Assembly (NCBI GenBank): GCA_025057315.1
Contig: JANWXW010000050.1
Coordinates: 62,001-126,000, forward strand
DNA from: Myxococcota bacterium
GTDB taxonomy: Bacteria; Myxococcota_A; Polyangia; Palsa-1104; JAEUJZ01
Direction of reading: 5' to 3'
Length of the DNA: 64,000 nucleotides
Below the pieces are notes generated by a model. The model worked only from the letters and a program-made list of their open reading frames with translations, was not told where the DNA came from and made no database searches. The translations under genes and the position numbers were made by a program. This document shows, piece by piece, positions 8,871 through 19,145 of the stretch (position 1 is its first letter; each line of letters opens with the position of its first letter).

Positions 8871-9791
8871 ATGATGGCAGAGCGACTGGATCGACGCGTG
8901 GGCCTGGTGACCGGGGCCGCATGGCCTCAGCTGGACGCCGATGACCAGCTGCTGCAGCGCGCGCTGGTCCGCCGCGGCGTAGAGGCGGTGCCGGTCATCT
9001 GGACCGACCCGGGGTGGGCCACCCGCGGCTGGAGTGCCCTGGTGCTGCGCTCCTGCTGGGACTACCCGGAGCGCATTGGGCCGTTTCGCCGCTGGCTGAG
9101 CGAGGTGGAGCGATCGCGCGTGCCGCTGTGGAACCCCGTCGAGACTGTGCGCTGGAACCTGGACAAGCGCTACCTTATGCAGCTGGAGGGCGATGGCGTA
9201 CCGATTGTGCCGACGGTGTATCTGGACGCTGGTCAGGGCGTCAACCTGCCGGCCCTGCTGCGCGACCAGGGTTGGGAAGAGGCGGTGATCAAGCCGAGCA
9301 TCTCGTGTGGCGCGCTGCGCACGCGGCGGGTACGGCGGGGGGAGGCGGCGGGTGCTGCCCTGGCACTGCGGGACATCCTGCGCCAGGGCGCGGCGCTGGT
9401 GCAGTGCTTCCTGCCCGAACTGCTATCGGAGGGCGAGTTGTCCTTTGTCTTCATCGAGGGCGCGCTGAGCCACGCCGTGCGGCTGCGGCCGCGGCCGGGC
9501 GACTTCCGCGTCCAGCCGACCTATGGTGGCACCGTGGAGCGGCTGACCAGCCCATCGCCGGACTTGGTGCAACAGGCGCGCGCCGTGCTGCGTGCAGCGA
9601 CCGAGTGGGTGGACCCGCCGCTCTATGCGCGCGTAGATGGGGTGGTGCAGCAGGGACAGCTGCTGCTGATGGAGCTGGAGCTGATTGAGCCGCGGTTGTA
9701 CCTGCGCACCGATGCCCGCGCGGCGGACCGTCTGGCCGATGCCCTCTTGGACCGTCTGGGCTGCGGCCCGCGGAGTCGGGGCACGCGCTAG
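8871..9791 (+). CDS. ATP-grasp ligase, RimK/DcsG-like
   Basis: A 306-residue cytoplasmic protein of the RimK/glutathione-synthetase-like ATP-grasp group. Family features are VLRSCWDYPERIGPF, NPVETVRWNLDKRYL, the ATP-binding lysine context EEAVIKPSISCGA and the metal-binding segment YARVDGVVQQGQLLLMELELIEP. D-cycloserine synthase DcsG shares this architecture. Members join a carboxylate to an amine or another nucleophile at the cost of ATP, but the substrate cannot be read from the sequence. No other biosynthetic gene lies beside it. The frame is open to 8793; I prefer the ATG pair at 8871/8874 because homologous proteins begin at about the RVGLVTG strand. Confidence 0.75.
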   Translation: MMAERLDRRVGLVTGAAWPQLDADDQLLQRALVRRGVEAVPVIWTDPGWATRGWSALVLRSCWDYPERIGPFRRWLSEVERSRVPLWNPVETVRWNLDKRYLMQLEGDGVPIVPTVYLDAGQGVNLPALLRDQGWEEAVIKPSISCGALRTRRVRRGEAAGAALALRDILRQGAALVQCFLPELLSEGELSFVFIEGALSHAVRLRPRPGDFRVQPTYGGTVERLTSPSPDLVQQARAVLRAATEWVDPPLYARVDGVVQQGQLLLMELELIEPRLYLRTDARAADRLADALLDRLGCGPRSRGTR

Positions 9792-10302
9792 CGCATCAGG
9801 GGGCTGGTGGCGACGATCCCCGCCCATGGGCCCGGCCCACAGGCTGTCCAGACGCTCGGTGGACTGGTGGTAGCCGACCGAGTCCCTGGGCGCTGGTGCG
9901 CAGTGGCAGGGTGGTGTGCGCCGGCAGTGGCTGCCCTGCTTGCGTGGTACAGGCGGGCCTCGTTCCGCTCGGTACGGCTCTGTTGCCCCTCTTGCAGGGG
10001 CGCCTGCGTCCGCTCTTGCCAGCGCAGCAGCACCCGGCTGGTGGTGGGAGCGGCAGCAGGTCCTGCGCGTTGGATGCCTGTGCGAAGTCCGGACAGGTGG
10101 CACCAGTTCAAGGGGCCTGACTGCGTTGCGCTGCCGTGCAGAGCAGCGCCTTATGCCCCTGGCGAATGCAAGCGCGCTGCCCCGCTCGCCACCGCCGCGC
10201 GGAACTCCATGGGGGGCGGTACCGCCAGCTGGGTTGGCACCATGGGGTTATGTCACAGCTGGGTTGGCACTCCCCCGGGTCGGCGCGGTCGGGATGGAGG
10301 GC
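9792..10302. other. Gene-poor 0.5 kb region with short repeats
   Basis: No reading frame here has convincing protein character. Short frames exist on both strands, including a minus-strand frame ending at 9788, but their composition is that of noncoding GC-rich DNA. The region holds an exact 15-bp direct repeat (10226-10240 and 10256-10270) and a perfect 6-bp hairpin with a 5-nt loop (9985-10001) that has no T-tract. It lies between the end of the ATP-grasp gene and the end of the convergent rlmM gene. Confidence 0.5.
10226..10270. repeat. 15-bp direct repeat, 30-bp period
   Basis: The 15 bases CAGCTGGGTTGGCAC occur at 10226-10240 and again at 10256-10270, an exact 30-bp spacing, just downstream of the rlmM stop. 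Two copies only; no further copies are visible nearby. Confidence 0.7.
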
Positions 10303-11421
10303 TTAGCCGTCCCGGCCGGCACGTCGCTGCGGGGGACGGGCGTCCACGCCAAAGCCGCGCCAGGCGGCCACGGTCACCTCATCTCGGTCGTGGTAGAGCT
10401 GGCGGGCGCGCACATCCACCCAGCCGCCGGTGGCTAGGATCTCTTTGACCCGCGCCAGCATGGCCGCTCGCTGGCGCATGGGCAGCTTGATGTTGGCAAT
10501 GAGGAAACGGGCCCAGCGTCGCCGTCCCCAGCGGGCTAGCAGGGCGGCCACCTCCAAGGGGCGCCAGGCCATGTCGCACAGCAGCCAGTCGGCTGGTTCT
10601 TCAGGGACAAAGTCAAAGGCGCTGTACGGCACATAGCGCACACGCCGCTCAGCGCGCAGGGACGGCGCCAGACGCCCCGGGTCCACAGCAATGACGCGGG
10701 CCCCGCGCGCAAGGGCCACGCGCGTCCAGCCGCCCGGGGCTGCACCCAGGTCCACACACAAATCCCCACGCTCTGGGCCCCGCCCGAGCCACAGCAAGGC
10801 CTCGGCCAGCTTGCGCGCAGACCGGGCTGGCCCTCCCTGGCGCACGCGCAGTCGCCCGCCTGGAGCCAGGCTATGCGCCGAGACGGCCGGCACCACACCG
10901 ACCGCCACCTGCTTGTCCGACATCAGGCACACCTGCGCCAGCTGTCCGCCCGCTGCTCGAGCCGCCACGCCGCTGTCTAGCCGAGGCGGGCCCCCGTCCC
11001 GATCCAGTCGCGCCGTAAGCGGCCCCTGAAGCCCCCGCACCAGGCCGCACAGCGCATTGCCTGCCTCGGAGTCCGGGCTGAACAGATGCAGCGCGTAGGG
11101 CCGGCGCAGCAGGGGACGCAATGCCGCGGCCACAGCCTCCACCTCGGGCGCACACAGGGCAGCCACCGGCAGACCCTGGCGGGCAAAGGCCGGCTCGGCA
11201 CCAGCCGGCGGCGGCGCAGACAGAACCAAGCCGTCTTGCAAAGGCCGCGCCGCCGTGCCCAGCAGAGCCAGCTCCTCGGTCAGGTCGCGCTCGGCGCCAG
11301 CCCGGGTGGTCCACAACCAGGCCCCTGGAGCCAGCAACAGAGACACCCGCTTTCCGGGAGCAGATGATGGGGCAGAGACAGGCACGGCAGGATCAGAGGA
11401 ACGCAAAGGTGGTGATGACAC
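10303..11421 (-). CDS. rlmM: 23S rRNA 2'-O-ribose methyltransferase RlmM-like
   Basis: A 372-residue protein. RlmM methylates the 2'-O of C2498 in E. coli 23S rRNA. The C-terminal Rossmann methyltransferase carries the SAM motif DLGAAPGGWT and the K-D-K-E tetrad of the RrmJ/FtsJ fold: RSARKLAEALLWL, CDMAWRPLEVAALL, NIKLPM and DRDEVTVAAWRG. The 'CDM..RP..VA.L' pattern is typical of RlmM rather than RlmE. The N-terminal 170 residues, THUMP-like in the family, are poorly conserved. The start at 11421 overlaps the upstream gene by 29 bp; an in-frame GTG at 11346 would remove the overlap. Confidence 0.8.
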   Translation of the reverse strand: MSSPPLRSSDPAVPVSAPSSAPGKRVSLLLAPGAWLWTTRAGAERDLTEELALLGTAARPLQDGLVLSAPPPAGAEPAFARQGLPVAALCAPEVEAVAAALRPLLRRPYALHLFSPDSEAGNALCGLVRGLQGPLTARLDRDGGPPRLDSGVAARAAGGQLAQVCLMSDKQVAVGVVPAVSAHSLAPGGRLRVRQGGPARSARKLAEALLWLGRGPERGDLCVDLGAAPGGWTRVALARGARVIAVDPGRLAPSLRAERRVRYVPYSAFDFVPEEPADWLLCDMAWRPLEVAALLARWGRRRWARFLIANIKLPMRQRAAMLARVKEILATGGWVDVRARQLYHDRDEVTVAAWRGFGVDARPPQRRAGRDG

Positions 11422-11848
11422 TTCCCTGGGTCACATCGTTTGTTCTGCCGATGGGCATGGAGCCCATCTTGCTCGCGCGCAGCTCCCAGGCCCCCGCCGG
11501 CACCGCGCCCAGGTTGTAGTGGCCGGTGCTGTTGATAACCTGGGCGTACAGGCCACAGCTGAGGATGACGGTGGCCCCCTCCACCCCCTGGCCGGTCCGG
11601 TCCACCACCTGCCCTGGCACCGCCCCGCTGCCGGGGTCTTCGCCCAGGCTGACGCGCAGGTGGCCGGCCTCCCGAGCAGGGCAGTTGCGGCGATCCACGC
11701 TGACCACGTGCATCATCCAAATACCGGCGGCTATGTCGCTGCGCAGCAGCTGTTTCTGGGTCACAGGCACCAATGTATCGGCCCGCGTGGGCACGCTGTC
11801 GCCATAAGCGGTCAACGACATAGTAGGTGCTTTGGACATGGGTGTCAT
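11393..11848 (-). CDS. Small protein with carboxypeptidase-regulatory-like fold
   Basis: A 151-residue protein with no signal peptide. Its C-terminal half reads VPGQVVDRTGQGVEGATVIL, then GHYNLGAVPAGAWELRASKMG, which is the pattern of a carboxypeptidase-regulatory-like or transthyretin-like beta-sandwich. The N-terminal half (MTPMSKAPTMSLTAYGDSVP) is unrecognised. It overlaps the start of rlmM by 29 bp on the same strand, so the two may be co-transcribed. Function unknown. Confidence 0.5.
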   Translation of the reverse strand: MTPMSKAPTMSLTAYGDSVPTRADTLVPVTQKQLLRSDIAAGIWMMHVVSVDRRNCPAREAGHLRVSLGEDPGSGAVPGQVVDRTGQGVEGATVILSCGLYAQVINSTGHYNLGAVPAGAWELRASKMGSMPIGRTNDVTQGSVITTFAFL

Positions 11849-12084
11849 CCCTGGGAAAGCTGCATCGGTAGGAGACGTTGCGGTTCATCTCTCAAGGGGG
11901 TGGGGTGGCTGGCCGACATCATAGGCGGTGTGCTGGGGATTTGGATGCGGAAGGTTGGCCTCCACAGCCCGGGAATTGGACATGGCATTCACCGAGACGA
12001 GGGGAAAGGAGTTGCTGCCGGCCCGCACGGCCGAGGGCATGAGCAAAAGCATCTCGGTAGACACGAAGGCACTTTACAGTCTAG
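11849..12084. other. Short intergenic region, no supported gene
   Basis: Between the small gene ending at 11393 and the possible small ORF at 12085-12240. Frames on both strands here lack protein character. No hairpin with a T-tract and no clear promoter stands out. Confidence 0.4.
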
Positions 12085-12240
12085 CTAGTTGGCGTGGGGC
12101 AGCCGGACCGGGCGCCGGCCGGTCGGGTGGTAGGAGCCCTGGCGCGAGGCAAAGGGGCGCACCCAGGGCAGCTCGATGGCGGGAAAGTCATCGTTGGGAA
12201 GGTGACCTCCGAGCTGGCACAGCGCGCCCTCATGCTCCAT
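12085..12240 (-). CDS. Possible 51-residue ORF
   Basis: From the ATG at 12240 this frame encodes MEHEGALCQLGGHLPNDDFP and continues AIELPWVRPFASRQGSYH to a stop at 12085. The residue mix (hydrophobic, acidic, aromatic) looks more protein-like than the surrounding arginine- and proline-rich shadow translations. The ribosome-binding site is weak (GGGCAAGGC). It lies downstream of the flavin monooxygenase on the same strand. It may be a real small gene, the tail of a decayed gene or chance. The 184 bp between it and the monooxygenase stop (12241-12424) hold nothing I can name. Confidence 0.22.
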   Translation of the reverse strand: MEHEGALCQLGGHLPNDDFPAIELPWVRPFASRQGSYHPTGRRPVRLPHAN

Positions 12241-12424
12241 GCCTTGCCCAGGCGGTGGGGGGGAGGCCTGCCCTCTGCGAACGTGGGCACAGGCAGCCAT
12301 GGGCCGCCGCATGCCGCTGGGTGTCTCCTGATGCGGTGCTCCGCGCTGGCTAGGTCCGACGGCGCATCCTCGACCCCGCCGGGTCGTCCCGAGTGCAGCA
12401 GCGTTCGCCCCCGCTGCTCCGATA

Positions 12425-14110
12425 TCAGTCCTCTGACCTCCCGGGCGCCAGCAGCGCCTCCAAGTGCGCGAGCAGCGGCGGGGACTCGACCGGGTGCCCG
12501 CGGAACCCCACGTGCCCATCCGGCCGCACCAAGTACAGGCACGCTCCCCGCGCCCCATACCGGTGGTGCAGGGTCCCGCCCCGGTCTGAGATCAAGTGGA
12601 CGAACGGCGGCCGCTCTGGCGCCACCCTTCCCTCCGGCAGGATGAGCAAGGGACGCACCAGCTCGCCGTAGCGCTCCACGACGTGCTCGGCCACCTCCAC
12701 GAGCGCCTCGGTGCCATCGTGGGTCTCGCTGCCGGCAAACAGCAGCAGGGTGTGTGCCGGGCCATGCAGCAGCTGGCCGAGTCGGTGGCATCCCTGCACC
12801 GGCTCAGCCAGCACTGCATCCACGGCCCGGTCGCCCGGCTCCGGCCCCGGCGCAAAGTCATAAAAGCAACCCTGTGCCCGCTCCGACTCGTCCCAGCCAC
12901 GGTACTCACCGACGATGGAGCTGCCCCGGTAACTGGTGCCGAGCATGCCGGCCCCACGCGACAGGCGCTCAACGAAGGCATGGGTGCGGGCCAGCAGCGG
13001 GAGCACCGCCTCGCGGACCTGGCTCACCTGGGGCCCTTGCATGGTCATAAAGCCGACAAAGGTGCGCGTGATCTCATCGGCGGCCTCCAGCACCTCGGTC
13101 GCCACCGGCAGCCTCTCCTCCTCGTAGGTGTCCACCAGCTGCGGAGCGGCCTTGCCCCGCGCCACCAGGCCCAGCTTCCAGCCCAGGTTGCAGGCATCCT
13201 GCATGCCCAGGTTCATGCCCTGACCCATGAGCGGGCTCTGCACGTGCGCGGCATCTCCAGCGAGCAGCACGCGGCCCACGCGAAAGCGAGGCGCCATTCG
13301 CCGGCGAATGTGGAAGCCGGCAACCCAAGCCGGGTCGGACAGCACCATCCCCGCAGGCCCGCGCGCCTGCACCAGCGCCTGCAGGTTCTCCAGGCTGGGC
13401 TCCACGTCCGAGGTCTGCGGTTGCAGGACCAGCAGGCGCCAGCGATCGAGCCCCAGGGGCAAGGCGGCCAGCGGCCCCGCAGGGGAAAAGAAGGCCAGCA
13501 CCTCGTCTGCAGGCAGGGGCAGCGGCCAGCGAATGTCTAGCTCCGCCTGCAGGGCCACCAGGCCATAGTCTTCTCCCTCGAAGGGCAGCCCCAGCCCGGT
13601 GCGCACGGCGCTAAAGCCCCCATCGCACCCGACCAGCCACGGCACGCGCAGCCACTCGCGCTCGCCCCCTGACCGCACCAGCTCCGCCCACACGGCCTCC
13701 GGCTGCTGCGCAAAGCTTGCCAGACGCACGCCCCGCTCCAGGACGCCGCCCAGGCGCTCTACCCGATCGGCCAGCATCCGCTCGATGTGCTGCTGGGGCA
13801 GCGCCAGGACAAAGGGATAGGGGGTGTCCATCCCCTCCAGGCGCACATGTGCCTGCCGCTCTCCCTGCACATATAGCCCGATGCCCCGGATGCGCCGGCC
13901 CCGCTGGACCGCCTCCTCGGCCAGACCCAGTCCGTCCAGCAGTTCCAGCGTGCGCGCCTGCAGCAGCACGCCCCTGGACCAGGGCGGTGGCGCCTCGTTC
14001 AGATCAATGATGCGACACGACACACCCTGGCGCAGCAACACGGCGGCCAGGGTCAGGCCCACCGGGCCCGCACCCACAATGAGGACCTGGGGATCGGCGG
14101 CAGACATCAT
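12425..14110 (-). CDS. FAD-dependent aromatic-type monooxygenase (PHBH family)
   Basis: A 561-residue flavoprotein of the p-hydroxybenzoate hydroxylase-like class, which includes phenol hydroxylase, TfdB-like and antibiotic-tailoring monooxygenases. It has the dinucleotide motif VGAGPVGLTLA near the N-terminus, the DG motif GCDGGFSAVR, and the flavin-ribityl motif GDAAHVQSPLMGQGMN. A thioredoxin-like C-terminal extension (about 400-561, including GSETHDGTEALVEVAEHV and SDRGGTLHHRYGARGACLY) is typical of the larger members. These enzymes hydroxylate an aromatic or polyketide substrate with NAD(P)H and O2; the substrate is unknown here. AGGAG lies directly before tandem ATGs at 14110 and 14107, so either may be used. 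No polyketide or catabolic cluster flanks it. Confidence 0.82.
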   Translation of the reverse strand: MMSAADPQVLIVGAGPVGLTLAAVLLRQGVSCRIIDLNEAPPPWSRGVLLQARTLELLDGLGLAEEAVQRGRRIRGIGLYVQGERQAHVRLEGMDTPYPFVLALPQQHIERMLADRVERLGGVLERGVRLASFAQQPEAVWAELVRSGGEREWLRVPWLVGCDGGFSAVRTGLGLPFEGEDYGLVALQAELDIRWPLPLPADEVLAFFSPAGPLAALPLGLDRWRLLVLQPQTSDVEPSLENLQALVQARGPAGMVLSDPAWVAGFHIRRRMAPRFRVGRVLLAGDAAHVQSPLMGQGMNLGMQDACNLGWKLGLVARGKAAPQLVDTYEEERLPVATEVLEAADEITRTFVGFMTMQGPQVSQVREAVLPLLARTHAFVERLSRGAGMLGTSYRGSSIVGEYRGWDESERAQGCFYDFAPGPEPGDRAVDAVLAEPVQGCHRLGQLLHGPAHTLLLFAGSETHDGTEALVEVAEHVVERYGELVRPLLILPEGRVAPERPPFVHLISDRGGTLHHRYGARGACLYLVRPDGHVGFRGHPVESPPLLAHLEALLAPGRSED

Positions 14111-14289
14111 GCTCCTGCCTCTGCTCCGATGGAGCGCAGATCGTGGACTTGGGCGATCGCGGACCCCAGGCGAAGCAAGCTCCGTGCCGCTCTGGACAGC
14201 CGGGTCCATGGGCAGCCGCGCGCAGGACCTGCGGCACCCGCCGCGGGCGCGCAATCGCTGCAGGCCCTGTGCTACCCTATGGGGCCGGG

Positions 14290-14838
14290 ATGATCCTCTA
14301 TACGGACCGACTTCAGCTTGAGCCGATCGGGCTGCCGCTGGTGGAGGCGGTGCTGCGGGGGGACCGCCGGGCGGCCGAGGAGGCTGCAAGGGCTTCCTTC
14401 CCAGCGCAGTGGCCGGGCCCGGACCTGGTGCAGCGTGCGTTCCCGGCCCAGCTGGAGGCCATCCGCGCCGACCCGGCGACCCGACTCTGGGGCGACCGGC
14501 TCATGATCCCCCGCCAGGGGCCCCGGCGCGTCATCGGGAGCGTGGTGTTCCATGGCAAGCCGGGCGCGGAGGGCGTGGCGGAGGTGGGCTATGGCGTCGA
14601 GCGCGAGTTGCAGCATCAGGGCCTGGCCACCGAGGCGCTGCGGGCGTGCTTGGAGTGGGCGCTGGCGCAGCCGGGCGTCCGGGCCGTGCGTGCTACGACC
14701 TTTGCCCTCCATCGGGCCTCGCTGCGCGTCCTAGAGAAGGTGGGCATGCAGCTGGTGGACCGGCTGGAGCACGAGCTGCTGGGGGAACTGCTGATCTTGG
14801 AGCTGCGCGCGGATGCGGTGGCCCGCCGGAGCTGCTGA
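14290..14838 (+). CDS. GNAT-family N-acetyltransferase
   Basis: A 182-residue cytoplasmic acetyltransferase of the RimJ/RimL-like GNAT type. It starts MILYTDRLQLEPIGLPLVEA, the usual 'T.RL.L' beginning. It has the beta-strand and CoA-loop segment EVGYGVERELQHQGLATEAL (core QHQGLA) and the late strand-helix segment RASLRVLEKVGMQLVDRLE. The start at 14290 is chosen because family similarity begins there, although the frame is open upstream. It is divergent from the monooxygenase across 179 bp. Substrate unknown; ribosomal-protein or small-molecule acetylation are both possible. Confidence 0.8.
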   Translation: MILYTDRLQLEPIGLPLVEAVLRGDRRAAEEAARASFPAQWPGPDLVQRAFPAQLEAIRADPATRLWGDRLMIPRQGPRRVIGSVVFHGKPGAEGVAEVGYGVERELQHQGLATEALRACLEWALAQPGVRAVRATTFALHRASLRVLEKVGMQLVDRLEHELLGELLILELRADAVARRSC

Positions 14839-14991
14839 GATGACCATGCGCGGGACCCTGCCCGTGCTGCAGCTCGTTTCGGATTTGGAGGAGCGGGGGG
14901 GCGTGGGTGGCATCGGGTGGGGCGCTGTGGGGGCTGTGAGACGGCCGGGTGAGCCCCAGACCAAACAAGCGGCGGTTCCCTGGCTGCCCCG

Positions 14992-16584
<1,593 letters not shown>

Positions 16585-16688
16585 GGGCGGGCCTGTGCTG
16601 GCTGGGCCTGAGCTCGCTCCCGCACAAGGGGGCAAGGAGTTCGCACGTTGCCCCTGCGGAAGTGCGGTACACTGGGAGCTTACATACG

Positions 16689-19007
16689 ATGTCCATCCGG
16701 TCTGGGTCCCGGCGCGCCCTGTGGCCGCTCGCAGTGGGTTGTCTTCTTCTGGGCTGCGGCGCGGCGCAGCGGCCCAAAACGCCGAGCGCAGCTGCAGTCA
16801 GCAAGGAGCCCCCCGCGGACAAGCTGCCTCCCCGGCGCATCGAGAGCGAGGAGGAGGCCGACAGCGCGCGCCAGGACCTCGACTACCTGGGCGACCCCGG
16901 CCAGCGTGCTCCCCTGATGCGCGAGCTGCTCCGCTACCACGTCGCCCATGGGGAGGAGGCCCTGGAGCGGGGGCACCCCGAGGAGGCATTTGAGGCCCTG
17001 CGCGCCGCGCTGCAGCTGTTTCCACCGGCTGCGCTGCAAGACCCGCTGCACCCCCCGGAAGCCCCGGGCCTACAGTCGCTGGCGCACCGGCTGGAGGCCA
17101 CCTTCCGCCGGCGCGGCGCCTACCTGGAGGTGACATGCGCGCTCATGGTGCAGCGCACCCTGGCGCCGCAGGACCCCGGGCCCCAGCGGCGCTACGATGA
17201 GATGGCCGCATGGCTGGCCGGCCTGCCCGGATCCCATCCCCCCTGGCGGAGGGGGGCGGGCGAGCAGGCCTGGCAAGAGCCTGCTGGGAGGCCGGCCTTC
17301 GAGGTCCCGCTGGTCCTGGTGCGCAGCCTCGAGGCCACGGCCCGGATCTGGTCCGCCTGGCCGGTGCTGCAGGAGCTGGATGCGCTCTATCTGGCCGAGG
17401 CCGGTGGACCGGGGCAGGGCCAGCCCCGTGGCCTACGTGAGCTGCTTGGTAGCGGGGGGCGCTCCCCCACCACGTCGCTGCCGGCATTCCGCATGGCGCG
17501 CCTATACCTGCGGGTACCGCGGCCGCAGGACGCCCTGCGTGCCATCCGGCGGCTCGAGCAGGTCAGCCGCCTGAGCCCGCCAGAGCGGTCCCTGCTGGCG
17601 GCCCTGGAGGTGGCCTTTGCACCGGGGGCGGATCCGGCCGAGACGGTGAAGCTGGCCATGGCCATGGCTCAGAGCAGCGAGGATGCCGATGTGGGGCTGG
17701 CGATCTGCGAAGACCTGGCCCGTCGTCATCCCCGCGCCGTCGTGGCCCATCTGTGCGTCGGCGAGCTGGCCGGACAGCAACACCGCACCGGGCTGGCCAT
17801 CCGGGCCCTCGAGCAGGCGCGTGCCCTCAAGCCCGAGGATCGCATGATCTGGGAGCGCCTGTCGCAGCTCTATCTGGCGCGCCTGTCCAACCTGGTGGGC
17901 GATGAGCGCACGGCCGAGCTGGAGGGTGCCCTGCGACACATCGAGTCCTTCCAGGAGCGCATGGTGAGGGCTTTCCCCGATGCATCGGTCGGTCCGGGTC
18001 TTGCCGCGGCGCTGGCCGAGGTCGGCCGTGGCTACTACAACGCTGGCCGCGTCCCGGAGGCCATGCGCTACCTGGAGCGATCCATCCAGGCCGAACCCAA
18101 CTCCGCCGCGCTGGAGCTGCTCGGGACGATTCAGCTCCGCCGTGGCCAGGTTGTCCAGGCGTTGGCCACGCTGGAGCGGGCGCGCGCCGTGGATCAGGCC
18201 TCGCACCGAGGAGACCCCCTGTTCAAGGTGTACTTTCGCGCCCACCTGGGCCGGCTGATCGCCGATGCGATGGACCTGCTGCCCCAGGAGCAAGCGCGCG
18301 CTGCCGAGGTGCGCCAGGCGGCGCTGCGCGACTGGGACACGCTGCTGGCCAGCGAGCGGCTGCTGCCAGAGCGGCGCGCCGAGGCCGAACTGGAGCGGGG
18401 CCGGTTGCTCTACGAGCTGGGCGACCGCGAGGCCGCACTGGGTGCCTTCCAGGCTGCCATGGATGCCGTCCCGGAGGAGGGATCGGGGCGGAGCCAGGGG
18501 CAAATCTATGCAGATATCATCTCGTTTCTTGTGCAGCGCGGCGAGGTCACCGCCGCCCTGGAGGCCTACCACCGGGCCATGGCGCGGCCCCGTTTGGTGG
18601 AGTATCTCAAAGTCTACTGCTCGCTGTGGATCAACGACCTGCTGCTCCGCGCCGGCCAGCCGGAGGACCCCCTGGCAACGGCCTTCTTGCGCTCGCTGCG
18701 GGGTGGCCAGTGGTACGCCGAGCTGGCGCGCTGGGCCACCGGCCAGCAGAGCGAGGAGCAGATGCTGGCGCGCGCTGACACCGTGGCCCGCCAGGCCGAG
18801 GCGCACTTCTACCTCGGCATGCACCGCCTGCGGTCCGGGCGCATCCAGGAGGGCCAGGAACTGCTGCGCAAGGTCTTGGCCAGCGACATGATGGCCTTCT
18901 TCGAGTACGAGATGGCGGCGCTGTACTTGCGGCAGGGCGCGCCCACGCAACCGGTGCTCAAGCCGCCGCCGCGCAAGGAGCCCAAGCGCCCCCCGGGCAG
19001 CATCTAA
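16689..19007 (+). CDS. TPR-repeat lipoprotein
   Basis: A 772-residue exported protein. The signal MSIRSGSRRALWPLAVGCLL ends in the lipobox LLGC, so it is probably lipid-anchored. The rest is helical repeat with TPR-like units, clearest in PEEAFEALRAALQLFPP, TGLAIRALEQARALKPED, PEAMRYLERSIQAEPNSA and GQVVQALATLERARAVD. The C-terminus is basic and proline-rich (KPPPRKEPKRPPGSI). The ATG at 16689 gives a proper signal peptide; a GTG at 16662 is also in frame. It follows the RNase Y gene by 104 bp. It probably scaffolds an envelope complex, but no partner is identifiable. Confidence 0.75.
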   Translation: MSIRSGSRRALWPLAVGCLLLGCGAAQRPKTPSAAAVSKEPPADKLPPRRIESEEEADSARQDLDYLGDPGQRAPLMRELLRYHVAHGEEALERGHPEEAFEALRAALQLFPPAALQDPLHPPEAPGLQSLAHRLEATFRRRGAYLEVTCALMVQRTLAPQDPGPQRRYDEMAAWLAGLPGSHPPWRRGAGEQAWQEPAGRPAFEVPLVLVRSLEATARIWSAWPVLQELDALYLAEAGGPGQGQPRGLRELLGSGGRSPTTSLPAFRMARLYLRVPRPQDALRAIRRLEQVSRLSPPERSLLAALEVAFAPGADPAETVKLAMAMAQSSEDADVGLAICEDLARRHPRAVVAHLCVGELAGQQHRTGLAIRALEQARALKPEDRMIWERLSQLYLARLSNLVGDERTAELEGALRHIESFQERMVRAFPDASVGPGLAAALAEVGRGYYNAGRVPEAMRYLERSIQAEPNSAALELLGTIQLRRGQVVQALATLERARAVDQASHRGDPLFKVYFRAHLGRLIADAMDLLPQEQARAAEVRQAALRDWDTLLASERLLPERRAEAELERGRLLYELGDREAALGAFQAAMDAVPEEGSGRSQGQIYADIISFLVQRGEVTAALEAYHRAMARPRLVEYLKVYCSLWINDLLLRAGQPEDPLATAFLRSLRGGQWYAELARWATGQQSEEQMLARADTVARQAEAHFYLGMHRLRSGRIQEGQELLRKVLASDMMAFFEYEMAALYLRQGAPTQPVLKPPPRKEPKRPPGSI

Positions 19008-19145
19008 GCAAGGGCTCGCTGGAGTGCCCGCCCCAGGCCCCTCCCACCAGGGGAACCCCCGACCGGCCCGAAGGGCAGAGAGGGAACCACCGAAGGATGA
19101 GGGACAGGGGATGGACGCGCGCCCCAACCAGGACACAATGCCCCC

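Noticed and set aside
11280..11888. Overlapping minus-strand frame starting MNRNVSYRCSFPRDD, possibly a frameshifted N-terminus for the small gene at 11393
   Set aside because: Past about residue 40 it becomes arginine/proline-rich shadow, and the chosen frame already has a plausible start and domain. No evidence of a real frameshift.
11928..12353. Plus-strand 141-residue frame containing MSKSISVDTKALYSLAS
   Set aside because: Most of the frame is Gly/Arg/Ala-rich shadow with no recognisable domain and no ribosome-binding site.
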